This document shows, one piece after another, positions 61,905-64,000 of a stretch of 64,000 nt of DNA; within the stretch, counting starts at the first letter, position 1; each line of letters starts with the position of its first letter. This DNA is from Palsa-504 sp963818225 (GTDB lineage: Bacteria; Actinomycetota; Actinomycetes; Streptosporangiales; Streptosporangiaceae): contig CAWFRO010000011.1 of assembly GCA_963818225.1 (NCBI GenBank), forward strand, positions 1,054,001-1,118,000, read 5' to 3'. The translations under genes and the position numbers were made by a program. Below the pieces are notes generated by a model, which worked only from the letters and a program-made list of their open reading frames with translations, was not told the DNA's origin and did no database searches.

Positions 61905-64000
61905 GCACCGTCATGACCAAGCCGCGGCCGCACGCGGCGGGGACCGCCAACGGGGGCGTTCCCGCCCGGCGCGCCGTGATCCACTGGTCCTGGCGGCTGT
62001 TCCGCCGCGAGTGGCGCCAGCAGCTGCTGGTCCTGGCCCTCATCGTGGTGGCGGTCGGCGCCACCGTGGTCGCCGCGGCGGTGGCCGTCAACACCCCGCC
62101 CGCGGCCAACGCCGGCTTCGGCACGGCCCACGACCTCGCCACCTTCACCTCACCCGGCCCGAAGCTGGCCGCCGACATCGCCGCCCTCCAGGACAAGTAC
62201 GGCCCCCTCGACGTGATCGAGAACCAGGCCCTCACCATCCCCGGCTCGATCCAGAGCTACGACCTGCGCGCCCAGAACCCGGACGGCCCGTTCGGCCAGC
62301 CGATGCTGTCCCTGCTCAGCGGGCACTACCCGGCCGCGGCGGACCAGGTGGCGCTGACCCCCGGGCTGGCCGCCGACCTGGGCCTCAAGGTCGGGGACAT
62401 CTACCATCAGGGCGCCCAGGCGCGCACCGTGACCGGCATCGTGCAGAACCCGCAGAGCCTGCTGGATGAGTTCGCCCTCGTCATCCCCGGCCAGGTCACT
62501 CAACCCGACCGCGGTCTCGGTCCTGTTCGACGCGCCGCCCGGGGTCAGCTCATCGGCTCTCGGGCCGAACGTCCAGACTCCAGGGTCCCAGACCGCGTCC
62601 AACCCGCTGAACCCGACGACGATCGTCCTGGCGCTGGCCACCATCGGCATGCTGCTCATCGCCCTGGTGTCCGTGGGCGGCTTCACAGTGCTGGCCCAGC
62701 GCCGGCTGCGCGCGCTCGGGATGCTCGGCGCGCTGGGCGCCACGGACCGGAACGTCCGCCTGGTCGTCCGGGCCAACGGGGTCGTGGTAGGAGTGCTCGG
62801 CGCGCTGGTCGGCCTGGTGGTCGGCCTGGCCGCCTGGCTGGCCTACCGGCCGACGGCCGAGCAGAGCGCGCACCACCTGATCGGCGCGTTCGCGCTGCCG
62901 TGGGTGGTGATCGGACCGGCGCTGGCGCTGGCCGTACTGGCCACGTTCTTCGCCGCCTCCCGGCCCGCCCGCGCCATCACCAGGATGTCCACCGTGGCCG
63001 CCCTGTCCGGCCGGCCCGCGCCGCCCAAGCAGGTCCACCGCTCGGCCCTGCCCGGCGTCGTCTTCGCCATGATCGCGGTCCTCGCGCTGTGGTACACGGG
63101 CAAGAGCTCCAATGGCGGCGGCGCGCCCGAGCTCGTCGGCGGCCTGGTCTGCCTGACCGTCGCGGTGATCCTGCTGTCCCCGCTGTTCCTGGCGGCCATG
63201 GCCCGGGCAGCCAAGGCCACGCCCATCGCGGCCCGGCTGGCCCTGCGCGACCTGGGCCGCTACCGGGCGCGCTCCGGATCGGCGCTGGCCGCCATCGCCG
63301 TCGGGGTGATGATCGCCATGCTGGTCTGCGTCCTGTCCGCGGCCCGGTACGGCAACGTCCTGGACTACGCCGGGCCCAACCTCAGCAGCAGCCAGCTGAT
63401 CGTCTACACCCCCAACGGCGGCCCAGGCGGCCCCGCCGGCCCCAACAACGGCGGCGGGCCGGCGGCCGGCGGCAGCCCGCAGGCCGCAGGCGGCCACCGC
63501 GGCCAGCATCGGCGCCGCGCTCGGCTCGCACGACGTCATCGCGCTGGAATCCACCAGCGCCGGGCTGCAGCACGCCGCGCCCGGCCGCCAGTGGTCCGGG
63601 CCGGTGTACGTGGCCACCCCGCAGCTGCTGGCCGCCTTCGGGATCAAGGCCTCCCAGGTCAGCCCGGACGCCGACATCCTGTCCATGCGCCCCGGCCTGT
63701 CCGGCCTCTCCCTGATGCAGCTCACCTACGGGAACAACGGGAACAACGGGAACGGCCCGGGAAACGGCCCGAACCAGACCTCCTTCCCGTGCCCGGCCGG
63801 CCAGTGCCTGGCCAACCCGGTGATCCAGCAGGAGGGTGCCCTGCCGTCCGGCACGTCGGCCCCCAACACGGTGATCACCGAGCACGCGATCAGCCAGCTC
63901 GGCCTGGGCTCGAGCATCAGCACCTCCGGCTGGCTGATCCTGGCCCCGCATCCGCTCACCGCGGCGCAGATCACCAGCGCCAGGCTCACCGCGGCCGGCC
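61901..64000 (+). CDS. FtsX/MacB-like permease, two frameshifts, cut by window edge
   Basis: Starts at GTG 61901. The first helix is QQLLVLALIVVAVGATVVAA, followed by an extracytoplasmic MacB-like domain (SLLSGHYPAAADQVALTP). Near 62494 the frame breaks: LNPTAVSVLFDAPPGV and the FtsX helices (TTIVLALATIGMLLIALVS, then RRLRALGMLGALGATDRNVR, then LALRDLGRYRARSGSALAA) continue in another frame. A second break near 63485 leads to TAASIGAALGSHDVIALE and AGQCLANPVIQQEGALP in the third frame. Each break is explained by one extra G. The frame is open to the window end. It has two FtsX halves, as expected for actinobacterial exporters. Confidence 0.8.

Overview
The window looks like chromosomal DNA from a very GC-rich Actinomycetota. 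Nearly every reading frame has G/C in third codon positions. GTG and TTG starts and GTGA/ATGA stop-start overlaps are common. The gene families are typical of Streptomyces/Streptosporangiaceae-like actinomycetes: the CslA-GlxA-GH6 set, DUF3052, a DprE2/UbiA pair, a Nur-type operator and actinobacterial PadR-ABC units. I cannot place the genus from sequence alone. No tRNA, rRNA or CRISPR array was found.

Layout: 0-3.2 kb holds a HAD hydrolase cut by the window edge, a KdpD fragment, a CHASE3 sensor kinase and the first codons of a lost response regulator. 3.3-9.2 kb is a four-gene envelope-glycan operon (CslA glycosyltransferase, GlxA radical copper oxidase, GH6 hydrolase, DoxX-like membrane protein). 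9.2-17.2 kb holds a dead M48-like membrane protein, an SGNH hydrolase, an aminotransferase, DapE facing an HtrA-type protease, and a TlpA-like thioredoxin. 17.3-22 kb has CtaB, then a phosphodiester glycosidase, UbiA and DprE2 (decaprenyl-phosphoryl-arabinose supply). 22-27 kb has two OmpR-type two-component systems and an alpha/beta hydrolase. 27-31.3 kb has a LolA/RseB-like protein with an ABC exporter and a Nur-controlled nickel/cobalt permease. 31.5-40.8 kb is mixed: a serine hydrolase, a DksA-like protein, an internally deleted ISAzo13 element, an SDR, a DHFR-like enzyme, an MFS remnant, an ADP-forming acyl-CoA synthetase and a crotonase.

40.9-44.8 kb is the most interesting functional block. 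It contains a Ser/Gly-rich anchored protein, the flavin transferase ApbE, a haem-type ferric-reductase-like membrane protein, a NuoF-like flavo-iron-sulfur protein and a [3Fe-4S] ferredoxin. They are tightly packed, with two stop-start overlaps, and suggest a short electron-transfer chain feeding an extracytoplasmic flavin. 44.8-51 kb holds a pirin, PurM, a lipoprotein polysaccharide deacetylase, an M20 peptidase and a NudC-type NADH pyrophosphatase. 51-52.9 kb is a decayed IS1634-family transposase. 53-64 kb has an alditol-oxidase-like gene, a broken hydrolase, an imperfect 112-bp duplication, a DUF1349 protein, a VOC protein, a FUSC-type exporter, an MFS transporter, DUF3052, and a PadR-ABC-FtsX unit running off the end.

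A caution runs through the window. About ten otherwise healthy genes are interrupted by single-base insertions or deletions with the conserved sequence continuing in another frame. Among them are the dapE/htrA junction, a sensor kinase, the LolA-like gene, the acyl-CoA synthetase, the alditol oxidase, an MFS gene and the FtsX permease. Stop codons created by substitution are almost absent. This pattern fits sequencing or assembly indels better than widespread gene decay, so apparent fusions and truncations here should be checked against reads before being interpreted.
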